Assembly (NCBI GenBank): GCA_964509475.1 | Contig: CAZDXJ010000004.1 | Location: 1-64,000, forward strand | Reading direction: 5' to 3' | Length of the DNA stretch: 64,000 bases | Source of the DNA: CAZDXJ01 sp964509475 | GTDB taxonomy: Bacteria; Pseudomonadota; Gammaproteobacteria; Methylococcales; Methylomonadaceae | Part shown: positions 1 through 8,768 of the stretch, in pieces | Layout of the letters: each line of letters starts with the position of its first letter | Position numbering within the stretch: position 1 is the stretch's first letter | The notes under the pieces: generated by a model | The model's input: only the letters and a program-made list of their open reading frames with translations | Told to the model about the DNA's origin: nothing | Database searches by the model: none | Program-made: the position numbers and the translations under genes

Positions 1-121
1 AATGGATTTATGGATGTAGGTGCGGATTTATCCAGCCCTTCATTGAAGAGCTGGACTTATCCGCACAGTACGACAAGCCGCATCGACACCCAAATCATAT
101 TTTCTTAACTTAATGGCAATG
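1..121 (+). repeat. R1 MITE-like repeat, copy 1 (left end beyond window)
   Basis: This is the same element as at 43909-44029 and 46633-46778. It carries a long imperfect hairpin at 20-66, with arms beginning GTGCGGAT and ending ATCCGCAC and nested arms CCAGC/GCTGG and CTTCA/TGAAG. It ends in the terminal repeat CTTAACTTAATGGCA (104-118), the exact reverse complement of the left terminus of the 43.9 kb copy. The left terminus lies outside the window. From 122 to 228 I see nothing but the approach to the first gene. Confidence 0.8.
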
Positions 122-228
122 AGTTTGCAACCGGAATTCCCAAACAGTTGCTATATTCATTCAATAATCTGGTTGACTTAAGCAATGTATTTGTTAGCAT
201 CTGAAGCATTCCCGTTTATCTGATTTCA

Positions 229-1221
229 ATGATTGAAACAATTTATATCGAAGAGGCTGTCCGGCAACACCCCCGCGTTCAGAAAATTTGTAACCGCTTC
301 CCTGGTGCACGCAAGGTATATTGCAACCGCTATGGCGAAGTCTTCAACCCCAAAGCGCAAAACTTCCGCTTGCAAAAACAAAATCCGGCCCTGATTCTGG
401 CGGAAAAATATAAAAATTTTGTTTTGCCCGCACCGCAAGGTTATGGCATAGGCGCGCAAAACAATTATTATTTTTCCCATATGTTGAATTGCTTATATGA
501 CTGCCGTTATTGTTTTTTACAGGGTATGTATCAATCGGCAAATTATATCCTGTTCGTCAATTACGAGGATTTTCAGCAGCAGATTGGCAGAATTTGCAGG
601 GATACGCCTGAAGAAGTCATACATTTTTTTTCCGGCTACGATTGTGACAGCCTGGCACTGGAACCGGTCACCGGTTTTGCTCTGGATTTTTTACCTTTTT
701 TTGAACAACTGCCCAATGCCTGGCTGGAACTACGCACCAAAAGCACCCAGATACGCAGTCTGCTGGATCGGGAAGCCTTCCCGCGTTGTATTGTCGCATT
801 CAGTTTTACCCCGGACGAAACCGCGCGTGCCATTGAACACAAAGCTCCTTGCGTGCAAAAACGCATTGAAGCGATGCTCAAACTGCAACGGCATGGCTGG
901 CCGGTTGGCTTGCGTTTTGATCCGTTGATTTATCAAAAAAACTACCAAAGCCAATATCGGCAATTATTCGAACAGATATTTTCCGTGCTGGATTTGGATT
1001 TTTTACATTCCGTGAGTTTAGGTGCATTCCGCTTGCCGGAAAAATATTTTAAAAAGATCCATAAACTTTATCCGCAGGAAAGATTGTTCGCCGCGCCCTT
1101 GTCCACTCACAAAGGCATGGTGACCTACCGCGCGCCGCTTGAGCAGGAAATGCTGCACTATTGTTCACAATTATTGTTAAACTTTATCCCGGAACAAAAA
1201 TTTTTTCCATGTCAGATATAA
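229..1221 (+). CDS. spore photoproduct lyase-like (SPL family) radical SAM protein
   Basis: A 330-residue radical SAM protein. The cluster-binding motif C-x3-C-x2-C is seen as C88-LYD-C92-RY-C95, followed by FLQG, the form typical of SPL-family proteins. In spore formers SPL repairs the spore photoproduct in DNA. In a non-sporulating bacterium the substrate is unknown, so the name describes family and not activity. Residues 100-330 form the remaining partial-barrel region, with LELRTKS and GLRFDPLI segments normal for the family. The start is the ATG at 229. The gene overlaps the following SDR gene by 13 bp, so the two are probably translated together. Family assignment is secure; function is not. 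Confidence 0.85.
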   Translation: MIETIYIEEAVRQHPRVQKICNRFPGARKVYCNRYGEVFNPKAQNFRLQKQNPALILAEKYKNFVLPAPQGYGIGAQNNYYFSHMLNCLYDCRYCFLQGMYQSANYILFVNYEDFQQQIGRICRDTPEEVIHFFSGYDCDSLALEPVTGFALDFLPFFEQLPNAWLELRTKSTQIRSLLDREAFPRCIVAFSFTPDETARAIEHKAPCVQKRIEAMLKLQRHGWPVGLRFDPLIYQKNYQSQYRQLFEQIFSVLDLDFLHSVSLGAFRLPEKYFKKIHKLYPQERLFAAPLSTHKGMVTYRAPLEQEMLHYCSQLLLNFIPEQKFFPCQI

Positions 1222-1919
1222 CAAGAACCATTCTGGTTACTGGCGCCCGCTCCGGAATCGGCCAGGCCACAACAACAAAAATGTTACAAGCAGGACATCA
1301 CGTCATTGGTGTTGCACGTGATTGCAGTCAATTAGGTTCTGAAGAAAACTTCACCCCGGTTGAACTGGATTTTGCCAAACCCGATTTGCTCACCGCACGC
1401 CTGCCCGCGCTGAGAAATACGTTAAAAAAAGTCGATACGGTTGTTTTTTGTGCAGGCTACGGTCAGTTCGCCTCATTGGAAGAGTTTTCCTTTAACCAGA
1501 TTCTGGCGTTGATTACGGTAAATTTCACCAGCCAGGTTTTACTGACCCGGTTCTTACTGCCTTTTCTGAAACAAAAACCGCACAGCGATTTGATTTTTAT
1601 AGGATCGGAAGCCGCCCTCAAAGGCAGCCGCAAGGGTTCGGTTTATTGCGCCAGTAAATTTGCCTTGCGCGGTTTTGCGCAAGCATTACGCGAAGAATGC
1701 GCATCCAGCAGACTGCGTGTCACCCTAATCAATCCAGGGATGGTGAAAACCCCTTTTTTTGACCCGCTTGATTTTGAACCGGGCCCCCATGCCGACAACT
1801 TTATCAGTGCAACGGACATTGCCGCAACGGTTCAGTTTGTTATCAATACACCCGCTTCCGTGGTCATTGACGAAATTAATTTAAGTCCGTTAAAAAAGGT
1901 CGTGCGTTTCAAAAATTGA
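1209..1919 (+). CDS. SDR-family NAD(P)-dependent oxidoreductase
   Basis: A classical short-chain dehydrogenase of 236 residues from the ATG at 1209. The N-terminal Rossmann motif reads TGARSGIG, the CAGYG segment stands where NNAG usually is, and the catalytic Y-x3-K appears as YCASK, with a serine upstream in FIGSEAA. The substrate cannot be read from sequence. An in-frame upstream codon at 1161 would add 16 residues ahead of the family's usual N-terminus (MSDITRTILVTGA), so I rejected it. The gene overlaps the SPL-like gene by 13 bp and ends 13 bp before the K+ channel gene, which suggests one three-gene transcript. Confidence 0.9.
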   Translation: MSDITRTILVTGARSGIGQATTTKMLQAGHHVIGVARDCSQLGSEENFTPVELDFAKPDLLTARLPALRNTLKKVDTVVFCAGYGQFASLEEFSFNQILALITVNFTSQVLLTRFLLPFLKQKPHSDLIFIGSEAALKGSRKGSVYCASKFALRGFAQALREECASSRLRVTLINPGMVKTPFFDPLDFEPGPHADNFISATDIAATVQFVINTPASVVIDEINLSPLKKVVRFKN

Positions 1920-1932
1920 GCAAACTACTCTG

Positions 1933-3531
1933 ATGCTGATCCGGCTCATCATCTATCTCGCCTATTTCCTCAAAACCGCAGCGGTTTATCGTCAATGCAA
2001 GGATTTTTTCTACAACCTGCTGGAAAATCCACAAAGCCGGGCGAAATATTATTTCGATCTTTTTATGATCGTTTTGGTTTTGTTAAGCGTCTTTTTACTG
2101 ATTCATGAAGTCAAGTCCGAACAACTGAGCTCGTTCAGCGTGCGCTTTGAATACATGGTCGTCAGCCTGTTTATCATTGAATATTTATTGCGTTTCTGGC
2201 TGCATGGCAATATACACGACATCATCATCGAACATTACGAAAAAAGCAAATACCTGAATATTCCCGTACATCTGACGCCGCTTGTTTTAGCGGTCGTGCG
2301 CAAAAAGATGGAATATGTCTTTTCACCAATGGCCATTATTGATTTGCTGGCTATTTTCCCCAGTTATCGCTCCCTCAGAATCCTGCGCATTTTTCTGATT
2401 TTCCGCCTGTTCAAACTGTTTCGTTACTCCAAAAGCATCAAGATTTTCATTGAAGTCCTGGCCAGCAAGCGATTCGAACTTTATACCCTGATTTTGTTTA
2501 TTGGCTTTATCGTATTTATTGCCAGCACTGCGTTTTATCTGTTTGAAAATGAAGTCAGCGGCGGCGATACGCAAAACGTGTTCGATGCGATTTACTGGGC
2601 TATTGTAACCATTTCCACAGTCGGTTATGGCGACATCACCCCCCAAACAACCGGTGGGCGGATTGTATCATTGGCCTTGATTCTGACTGGCCTGGGTATT
2701 CTGTCTTTTTTTACTTCCATCATCGTGGCGGCATTTGGTGAAAAGATGCCCCGTCTGCGCGAAAATCGTATTTATGCGGAGCTGGAAAAACACCGCACTT
2801 ATGTCATCATCAGTGGTTTCGGCCGGGTAGGAAAAGAAATTGTCCGGCAACTGGAAAAAGACCGGCAACGTTATGTCATCATCGAGAAAAACCTGGATAA
2901 AGTCATTCAAGCCCGCAATCAGGGCGCATTGGTGATTCACGGCGATGCCAGCGATAACCGTATTCTTGAAGCGGCCGGCATCCGCCGCAACGCCAGCACA
3001 ATTATTTGTACAACCGGCAATGACGTGCACAATGTCTACATCACCTTGTCCAGTCGTCAGTTGAATCCCGAAATTAGCATTATTGCCCGGGTCAATCACA
3101 AGGAAAATGAAAAAAAACTGCTTCAGGCCGGCGCCGATTATGTCATTCACCCCTTGCAAACCGCAGCCATGATCGTTGCCGAATATGTGGGTCAGCCTGT
3201 CGCTTCGGAAGCGTTACATGGCATTTTAATGGAAAACAAAAATATTTTGATGGATACGATAAAAGTCGATCCCGGTTCATTTCTGGAAAGTGTGAAAATT
3301 GGCGAACTGGATTTTGCCTCGATGAAACTCACCCTGGTCGGCGTAATCAGCGATCACGCTGCCCACAAACACCACAAAAACAAATACAAGGTGCATCAGC
3401 AGTTTTTTTATTTCAACCCGCCTGCCCATTTTGTATTACACCAAGGTGACCGGTTATTGTTGTTGGGCCGGGATTTCAGCATGGATTATTTCAAGACCCA
3501 GCTGGAAAAAAGCCGCTTGCAACTTGGATGA
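1933..3531 (+). CDS. voltage-gated-type K+ channel with C-terminal RCK (TrkA-N/TrkA-C) domains
   Basis: A 532-residue inner-membrane protein of the voltage-gated ion channel superfamily. Several membrane helices are followed by an arginine-rich S4-like segment (RSLRILRIFLIFRLFKLFR, about residues 145-165), a pore loop with the K+ selectivity filter T-V-G-Y-G-D at 229-234 and a final pore helix. The cytoplasmic part holds a TrkA-N Rossmann domain with GFGRVG at 295-300 and acidic residues suited to NAD(H) binding, then a TrkA-C domain to the end. The whole is longer than E. coli Kch. It should pass K+ under control of voltage and of RCK-bound nucleotides or ions. It is the last gene of the SPL-SDR-channel run and converges on rnfE. 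Confidence 0.9.
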   Translation: MLIRLIIYLAYFLKTAAVYRQCKDFFYNLLENPQSRAKYYFDLFMIVLVLLSVFLLIHEVKSEQLSSFSVRFEYMVVSLFIIEYLLRFWLHGNIHDIIIEHYEKSKYLNIPVHLTPLVLAVVRKKMEYVFSPMAIIDLLAIFPSYRSLRILRIFLIFRLFKLFRYSKSIKIFIEVLASKRFELYTLILFIGFIVFIASTAFYLFENEVSGGDTQNVFDAIYWAIVTISTVGYGDITPQTTGGRIVSLALILTGLGILSFFTSIIVAAFGEKMPRLRENRIYAELEKHRTYVIISGFGRVGKEIVRQLEKDRQRYVIIEKNLDKVIQARNQGALVIHGDASDNRILEAAGIRRNASTIICTTGNDVHNVYITLSSRQLNPEISIIARVNHKENEKKLLQAGADYVIHPLQTAAMIVAEYVGQPVASEALHGILMENKNILMDTIKVDPGSFLESVKIGELDFASMKLTLVGVISDHAAHKHHKNKYKVHQQFFYFNPPAHFVLHQGDRLLLLGRDFSMDYFKTQLEKSRLQLG

Positions 3532-3714
3532 GGCGAAAAGAATGTAACGGATTTGAATTTTGCGTGAATGTGTCGGCTTCTTTGGAATACAGGCGAAAAA
3601 ATTATAGCGCTCTATTTTATACTAAAGTGTGGACTGACTAAAAATGCGTCATTACACAAGATTTGGCTCTGAACCTGACCCCATTACTCCTTTCCTTGGT
3701 GGCTCCGGTTCATC
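3532..3714. other. convergent intergenic gap with no recognised feature
   Basis: This is the 3' junction of the K+ channel gene (+) and rnfE (-). I see no gene and no clear hairpin with a T-tract. In many gammaproteobacteria nth (endonuclease III) follows rnfE; it is absent here. Confidence 0.6.
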
Positions 3715-4401
3715 CTAATCCGCAATCTGCACCGGAATCTCCTTGATAAGCGGTTTACGTTGCGCGGCTTTGTGGTCGATGATATTTTTCAAGGCGATCA
3801 AAAAGCCCAGGCCGATAAAGGCGCCCGGGGGCAGTATCGCCAGCAGCAGGCCGGAATAATCATCGAATACGATAATCTGCCAGTTTTTGGCGGCTTCGCC
3901 AAACATCAGTTCAGCATGAGCCAACAAGGTTCCGGAACCTATGATTTCCCTTGCCGCGCCGAGTGATACCAAGGCAAATGTAAATCCCAGTCCCATACTC
4001 AAGCCATCCAGTGCGGCTTTATCGGGTGTATTTTTGGCGGCAAAGGCTTCGGCCCGGCCGATGATTGAACAATTGGTGACAATCAGCGGAATGAAGATAC
4101 CCAGAATTTTGTATAAATCGTAAAACCAGGCGTTCATCGCCAATTCAATCATCGTGACGATGCAGGCGATAACCAGAACGAATACCGGCAGGCGTACTTC
4201 ACTGCTTACATAGTTGCGGATCAGGGATACGATCAAATTGGAGCAAACCAGGGTTGCCGTTGTCGCCAGCCCCAGTCCCAGGCTGTTGATGACGGTATTG
4301 CTCACGGCCAGCAACGGACACAGGCCCAATAAAGCGACGAAAGCCTGATTGTTGTTCCACAAGCCATCTTTGATGATTTTGCCATATTCTGCGGTTTGCA
4401 T
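3715..4401 (-). CDS. rnfE: Rnf complex subunit RnfE (RsxE)
   Basis: An integral membrane subunit of 228 residues, the usual length, homologous to RnfA: both carry the paired [11 protein letters not shown] and [14 protein letters not shown] type segments around half-membrane helices. The Rnf complex couples ferredoxin:NAD+ electron flow to H+ or Na+ movement across the inner membrane, and in E. coli (Rsx) it keeps SoxR reduced. The gene is the last of rnfABCDGE here and starts 12 bp after rnfG. In this subunit six predicted helices fill most of the chain. Confidence 0.95.
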   Translation of the reverse strand: MQTAEYGKIIKDGLWNNNQAFVALLGLCPLLAVSNTVINSLGLGLATTATLVCSNLIVSLIRNYVSSEVRLPVFVLVIACIVTMIELAMNAWFYDLYKILGIFIPLIVTNCSIIGRAEAFAAKNTPDKAALDGLSMGLGFTFALVSLGAAREIIGSGTLLAHAELMFGEAAKNWQIIVFDDYSGLLLAILPPGAFIGLGFLIALKNIIDHKAAQRKPLIKEIPVQIAD

Positions 4402-4413
4402 GTTTGCCTCTCT

Positions 4414-5046
4414 TCAGCTCGGTTGGTCTGGTTGGGCCGCATAGATTGCGGTTGGGTGCTGGCGGTAATACAGCAAGGTATTTTTCACCGCCTTGACCAC
4501 GGCTCGCGGCGTGATGGTGGCACCGGTAAACTGGTCAAAAGCGCCACCATCGCGCTTGACCGCCCACTGTTTGGCATCCGGAGCCGACAGGGATTTGCCG
4601 TTAAACGCCAGTATCCAGTTGGAACGGCGGGTTTCGATATTATCACCCAGTCCAGGGGTTTCCTTGTGCGCGACCACGCGCACACCGGCGAGGGTTTGAT
4701 CGGCGTTGACCGCAACCAGTAACTTGATGCGGCCATTATAGCCGTCCGGCGCAATCGTTGTGAATACGGCGGCCACCGGTTGGCCTTGCTTTCGTGCCCG
4801 GTAAACGGTAACCGGCCCGGCACCCAGGCTGTTGTCGGTCACGATAAGGCGGTCATTGACAATATCGTTATCATAGCGCGAGGCTGGGATCAATTCGCCC
4901 AGGTTTTTTAACAGGGCTAGGCGTTCATTTTCGGCAATTTTGTCCTGTGTAGCCTGATGGGTCAGGGCAACCATACCGGTGCCAACGACCGAGAAAACAC
5001 CCAAAATAGCCGCCGCCAGCAATGCGTGTTTAACGGTATTGATCAT
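4414..5046 (-). CDS. rnfG: Rnf complex flavin subunit RnfG
   Basis: A 210-residue subunit anchored by one N-terminal helix (about residues 8-28), with the rest in the periplasm. The FMN_bind motif is visible near residue 175 as FTGATITPRAV; the last threonine of GAT is the residue expected to bind FMN through a phosphoester bond, as in other RnfG and NqrC proteins. A second family segment, KETPGLGDNIE, lies near residue 130. It overlaps rnfD by 4 bp (ATGA), so translation is coupled. Flavinylation would require ApbE, which is not in this window. Confidence 0.95.
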   Translation of the reverse strand: MINTVKHALLAAAILGVFSVVGTGMVALTHQATQDKIAENERLALLKNLGELIPASRYDNDIVNDRLIVTDNSLGAGPVTVYRARKQGQPVAAVFTTIAPDGYNGRIKLLVAVNADQTLAGVRVVAHKETPGLGDNIETRRSNWILAFNGKSLSAPDAKQWAVKRDGGAFDQFTGATITPRAVVKAVKNTLLYYRQHPTAIYAAQPDQPS

Positions 5047-6074
5047 GATCTTTGTCCAAATACGCGCGGCCGCGTGTAATAGTCAAGGGTGGGTGCGGCC
5101 AGGTTCATCAGCAGTACGGCAAAGGCCACCGCATCGGGATAACCGCCCCAGACCCGGATAATGTAGACCAGAACGCCAATCAAGGCGCCATAAACGAGGC
5201 GGCCTTTGGGTGTTGTCGAGGCGGTAACCGGATCGGTGGCGATGAAAAAAGCACCCAGCATGGTGGCTCCGGCGAACAGATGAAATTGTACCGGTGCATA
5301 ATGAACTCTATCCAGTAAATGGCATAATAGTGCAAAAATGGCCAGTCCGCTCAACATGCCGAGCGGAATTTGCCAGGCGATCACGCGGCGTTGTATCAAC
5401 CAGATACCGCCCAGCAAATAAGCGGCGGAAACCCATTCCCAGCCTTTTCCGGCCAGCCCGCCAAATACCGCTCCGGTGCGGATTTCCGCTACGGTTTTAT
5501 GCAGGCCCAGTTGGGTTTTGACCGTATCCAGCGGTGTCGCCATCGTAATCGCGTCAAACGATACGGACACCGGCAGTTGCTCAAAAAAGATCAAACCGAA
5601 AAAATCACTGAAGGACAAAGTGGCGCTGCTTAATTCGGAAGGTAAGGGCCAGGCCGTCATTTGCCGGGGGAATGAAACCAGTAATAACACATAACCGGCC
5701 ATGGCCGGATTAAACGGGTTATAACCCAGACCGCCATAAAGTTGTTTGGCGATAATGATGGCGAAGGCGATGCCGATGACGGTAATCCACCAGGGTGCGA
5801 TCACCGGCAGGGCCAGCGCCAGCAATACCGCCGTGACCACGGCGCTCAGATCGGACAAGGTGGCGGCAACCGGCAAGCCGCGCAAGACCAGAACCAGGGT
5901 TTCACAAACCAGCGCGGTGCTGATGGCCAGAACCAGGTTGATTACAATGCCGCCGCCAAAAAACAGATACATGGTGAAAATGCCGGGGAGCAAGGCCAAC
6001 AAAAGAGTCAGCATGACCCGGCTGACACTGTTTTGTGGCGGTAAATGCGGTGAAACGGTTGTTGCAAATTTCAT
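5043..6074 (-). CDS. rnfD: Rnf complex membrane flavin subunit RnfD
   Basis: A 343-residue inner-membrane subunit of the NqrB/RnfD family with about nine hydrophobic segments. The covalent FMN site is the threonine in FDAITMATPLDTVK (near residue 185), which fits the S/T-x-ATPL consensus. An N-terminal SPHLPPQNSVSRVM segment matches the start of family members. It overlaps rnfC by 1 bp (TGATG) and rnfG by 4 bp. It should carry electrons within the membrane between the RnfC/B modules and RnfG. Confidence 0.95.
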   Translation of the reverse strand: MKFATTVSPHLPPQNSVSRVMLTLLLALLPGIFTMYLFFGGGIVINLVLAISTALVCETLVLVLRGLPVAATLSDLSAVVTAVLLALALPVIAPWWITVIGIAFAIIIAKQLYGGLGYNPFNPAMAGYVLLLVSFPRQMTAWPLPSELSSATLSFSDFFGLIFFEQLPVSVSFDAITMATPLDTVKTQLGLHKTVAEIRTGAVFGGLAGKGWEWVSAAYLLGGIWLIQRRVIAWQIPLGMLSGLAIFALLCHLLDRVHYAPVQFHLFAGATMLGAFFIATDPVTASTTPKGRLVYGALIGVLVYIIRVWGGYPDAVAFAVLLMNLAAPTLDYYTRPRVFGQRS

Positions 6075-7585
6075 CAGCTCTCATCCGGGTCAGATTGACG
6101 ATGCGCGGCTTCCAGGGCACGCTTTGCATCAGCGGCTTTTTTCCGGGCCAGGGCCTCTTTTTTGCGCCGCGAACGTTCGGCGCGTTCGGCTTTTTCCCGA
6201 GCCTTGCGTAATAGCTGGGCATCATGACGCGCCTTGGCGTGTGCCGCTTTTTCCGTTTGCTGGCGTTTTAACAAGGTCTTGCTTTTGGCGGCGCGGTAAT
6301 ATTGCACCAATGGAATCTGGCTCGGGCAAACCACTTCGCAACAACCGCACTCGATACAATCAAACAAATGGTATTGCTGACATTTGTCAAGATTGTCGGC
6401 GCGGCTGTACCAGTATAATTGCTGCGGCAACAAATCAACCGGACACACCCGGGCGCATTCACCACAGCGGATACAGGGACGGGCATTTTTTTCGGTGCGC
6501 ACTTCCTCGGCGGTGGCGGCAAGAATGCAGTTGGTGGCTTTGATCACCGGAATACGGTCATCGGTCAAGGCAAAACCCATCATCGGCCCGCCCATGATCA
6601 AACGCGCCACCCGATCCGTGTAACCACCGCATAAATCGATCAATTCCCGGATCGGCGTGCCGATGCGAACCCGCATGTTTTGTGGTTTTTTGACGCCCTT
6701 ACCGGTTACCGTAACGATACGCTCGGTGAGCGGCTTACCCTGGCAAACGGCCTGATACACCGCCGCCGCCGTACCCACGTTTTGACAAACCACGCCGACA
6801 TCGGCGGGAATGCCGCCGCTGGGGGTTTCCCGGCCGGTCACCACCCGGATTAATTGTTTTTCACCGCCGGTCGGATAAATTGTCGGTACCGGTACAATTT
6901 CGATTTGTGGCCCGTTTAACGTTTTTAAATGCTGTTGCAAAGCCGCCAAAGCCGCCTGCATGTGATCTTCAACGGCAATCAGGCAGCGCTCGATATTGAG
7001 CACATACAGTAAAATCAGCGCACCCTGTAAAACGTCTTCAGGGTATTGCTGCATCAGGCGATCATCGCAGGTGATATAAGGCTCGCATTCGGCGCCGTTC
7101 AGAATCAAGGTGTCGATAGCGCGTTTACCCGGATTGAGCTTGACGGCGGTCGGAAACGCGGCGCCACCCAAACCGACAATGCCGGCCTGTTGAACGATTC
7201 GGCGTATCGTTTCCGGCGCCAACTGGCGAAAATCTTCATGTTGTTCCTGGGCAAGCGATTCATCCTGGCCATCGGTATCGATAACGATACATAAATCCGC
7301 CAGCCCGGACGGATGTGGAATCGGGTGATTTTCAATCGCACGCACGCTGCCTGAACTGGCGGCAATCACCGGTGCCGCCAGAAAATGATCGCTGTGGGCC
7401 AGAACCTGACCCTTCAAAACCCGATCCCCCGGTTTGACCTGCGCCGAGGCGACAACACCGGGGCGCTGCAACAATGGATAGAGCAGCTGTTTTGGGATGC
7501 CGGCATCGGTTATGGGCGCCTGGCTGGATAGTTTTTTGAAACCCGGCAGGCGTATGCCGCCGTGAAATGACCGCAATCCAAACAT
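6074..7585 (-). CDS. rnfC: Rnf complex NADH/FMN and 4Fe-4S subunit RnfC
   Basis: A peripheral subunit of about 503 residues that binds NADH and FMN. Glycine-rich segments near residues 150-165 (VGLGGAAFPTAVKLNP) and at NGAECEPYITCD match the NuoF-like fold. Two 4Fe-4S motifs follow, CIRCGECARVCP and CIECGCCEVVCP, near residues 365-410. The C-terminus is a lysine/arginine/alanine-rich coiled coil of about 70 residues, as in other gammaproteobacterial RnfC. I place the start at the ATG at 7585 (MFGLRSFHGGIRLP): it has an AAAGGA ribosome site and begins just after the rnfB stop, whereas the in-frame codon at 7615 would lie inside rnfB. Confidence 0.93.
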   Translation of the reverse strand: MFGLRSFHGGIRLPGFKKLSSQAPITDAGIPKQLLYPLLQRPGVVASAQVKPGDRVLKGQVLAHSDHFLAAPVIAASSGSVRAIENHPIPHPSGLADLCIVIDTDGQDESLAQEQHEDFRQLAPETIRRIVQQAGIVGLGGAAFPTAVKLNPGKRAIDTLILNGAECEPYITCDDRLMQQYPEDVLQGALILLYVLNIERCLIAVEDHMQAALAALQQHLKTLNGPQIEIVPVPTIYPTGGEKQLIRVVTGRETPSGGIPADVGVVCQNVGTAAAVYQAVCQGKPLTERIVTVTGKGVKKPQNMRVRIGTPIRELIDLCGGYTDRVARLIMGGPMMGFALTDDRIPVIKATNCILAATAEEVRTEKNARPCIRCGECARVCPVDLLPQQLYWYSRADNLDKCQQYHLFDCIECGCCEVVCPSQIPLVQYYRAAKSKTLLKRQQTEKAAHAKARHDAQLLRKAREKAERAERSRRKKEALARKKAADAKRALEAAHRQSDPDES

Positions 7586-7587
7586 GG

Positions 7588-8115
7588 TTATTGCATCCTT
7601 TGCGGCGTTGGCCACACCCAGTTGTTGACCGTTTTCTCAATGGGTTTCATGACAATACAATCCACCGGACAGGGCGCGACACAAAGTTCACAGCCGGTAC
7701 ATTCGGAAGCGATGACGGTGTGCATCTGCTTGGCGGCACCAATGATCGCATCCACCGGACAGGCCTGAATACATTTGGTGCAGCCAATGCAGTCCTGCTC
7801 GATAATCACCGCCAACGCCGGCGGTTTTTCCTCGCCATGTTCCTCGCTCAAGGGTTTACTGTCCACGCCCAGCATATCCGCCAGTGCATCGACGCCCTCC
7901 TGACCACCCGGCGGACATTGATTGATATCGGCTTCACCGGCCGCAATCGCTTCGGCATAAGGCCGGCATCCCGCATAACCGCATTGCCCGCATTGGGTCT
8001 GGGGTAACAGGGATTCAATCTGATCGGCAACCGGATCGCCTTCGACCCGGAAACGGACGGCGGAATAACCTAGCAAAGCGCCGAAACTGACAAACAACAG
8101 ACAAACTAATAACAT
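7588..8115 (-). CDS. rnfB: Rnf complex ferredoxin-like subunit RnfB
   Basis: A 175-residue iron-sulfur subunit. One N-terminal membrane anchor (residues 1-20) is followed by the Fes-type motif CGQCGYAGC (about residues 42-50) and two ferredoxin-type 4Fe-4S motifs, [12 protein letters not shown] and [12 protein letters not shown]. It relays electrons from ferredoxin to the membrane subunits. The ATG at 8115 has a GAGGT ribosome site. It lies 31 bp downstream of rnfA and 2 bp before rnfC. It lacks the long clostridial extensions with extra clusters. Confidence 0.95.
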   Translation of the reverse strand: MLLVCLLFVSFGALLGYSAVRFRVEGDPVADQIESLLPQTQCGQCGYAGCRPYAEAIAAGEADINQCPPGGQEGVDALADMLGVDSKPLSEEHGEEKPPALAVIIEQDCIGCTKCIQACPVDAIIGAAKQMHTVIASECTGCELCVAPCPVDCIVMKPIEKTVNNWVWPTPQRMQ

Positions 8116-8146
8116 ATCAATACCTCGTTGAAGGCATATCCCTCAT

Positions 8147-8728
8147 TTAAACCCGAACCAGTCCGGCAAATCCCATAAACGCCATCGACATCAGACCGGC
8201 TGTGACCAGGGCAATGGCATTGCCTTTGAACGGCAAGGGCACGTCGGCGGCATCGATACGTTCGCGCAAGGCGGCAAACAAAACCAGTACCAGGGAAAAT
8301 CCCAGAGCGGCGCCAAAACCATACAATGCCGACTGCATGAAATTATGCTGCTCCTGCACGTTCAGCAGGGCCACCCCTAAAACCGCGCAATTGGTGGTAA
8401 TCAAGGGCAGGAAGATACCCAACACCTGATACAGCATCGGACTGGTTTTGTGAACCACCAGTTCGGTGAACTGCACCACGACGGCAATCACGACAATAAA
8501 GGTAATGGTGCGTAAATAGCCCAGTTCCAGAGGTACCAGCAAATAGGTATTGGCCAGATAACTGCACACCGAAGCCAGCGTCAGTACAAACGTGGTGGCA
8601 AACCCCATACCCATCGCCGTTTCCAGTTTGCGCGACACGCCCATGAACGGACACAGGCCCAGGAACTTGACCAGAACAAAATTATTGACCAGAACGGTGC
8701 TGATGAGAATCATGATGTATTCTTTCAT
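8147..8728 (-). CDS. rnfA: Rnf complex membrane subunit RnfA (RsxA)
   Basis: A 193-residue, six-helix membrane subunit and paralogue of RnfE. Family segments [19 protein letters not shown] near residue 13 and [12 protein letters not shown] near residue 110 are present. It forms with RnfE the membrane core that binds a 2Fe-2S cluster in recent structures. The ATG at 8728 is preceded by AGGAAA. It opens the rnfABCDGE order and sits 40 bp after metG on the same strand, so it could share the metG transcript or have its own promoter in that gap. Confidence 0.95.
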   Translation of the reverse strand: MKEYIMILISTVLVNNFVLVKFLGLCPFMGVSRKLETAMGMGFATTFVLTLASVCSYLANTYLLVPLELGYLRTITFIVVIAVVVQFTELVVHKTSPMLYQVLGIFLPLITTNCAVLGVALLNVQEQHNFMQSALYGFGAALGFSLVLVLFAALRERIDAADVPLPFKGNAIALVTAGLMSMAFMGFAGLVRV

Positions 8729-8768
8729 TGGCTTTTCCTGATGTGTTGCCCTGTTTGGGGACGAGTAT

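Noticed and set aside
7586..7615. Longer rnfC N-terminus starting at 7615
   Set aside because: It would lie inside rnfB, while the ATG at 7585 has a ribosome site and gives the normal family N-terminus.
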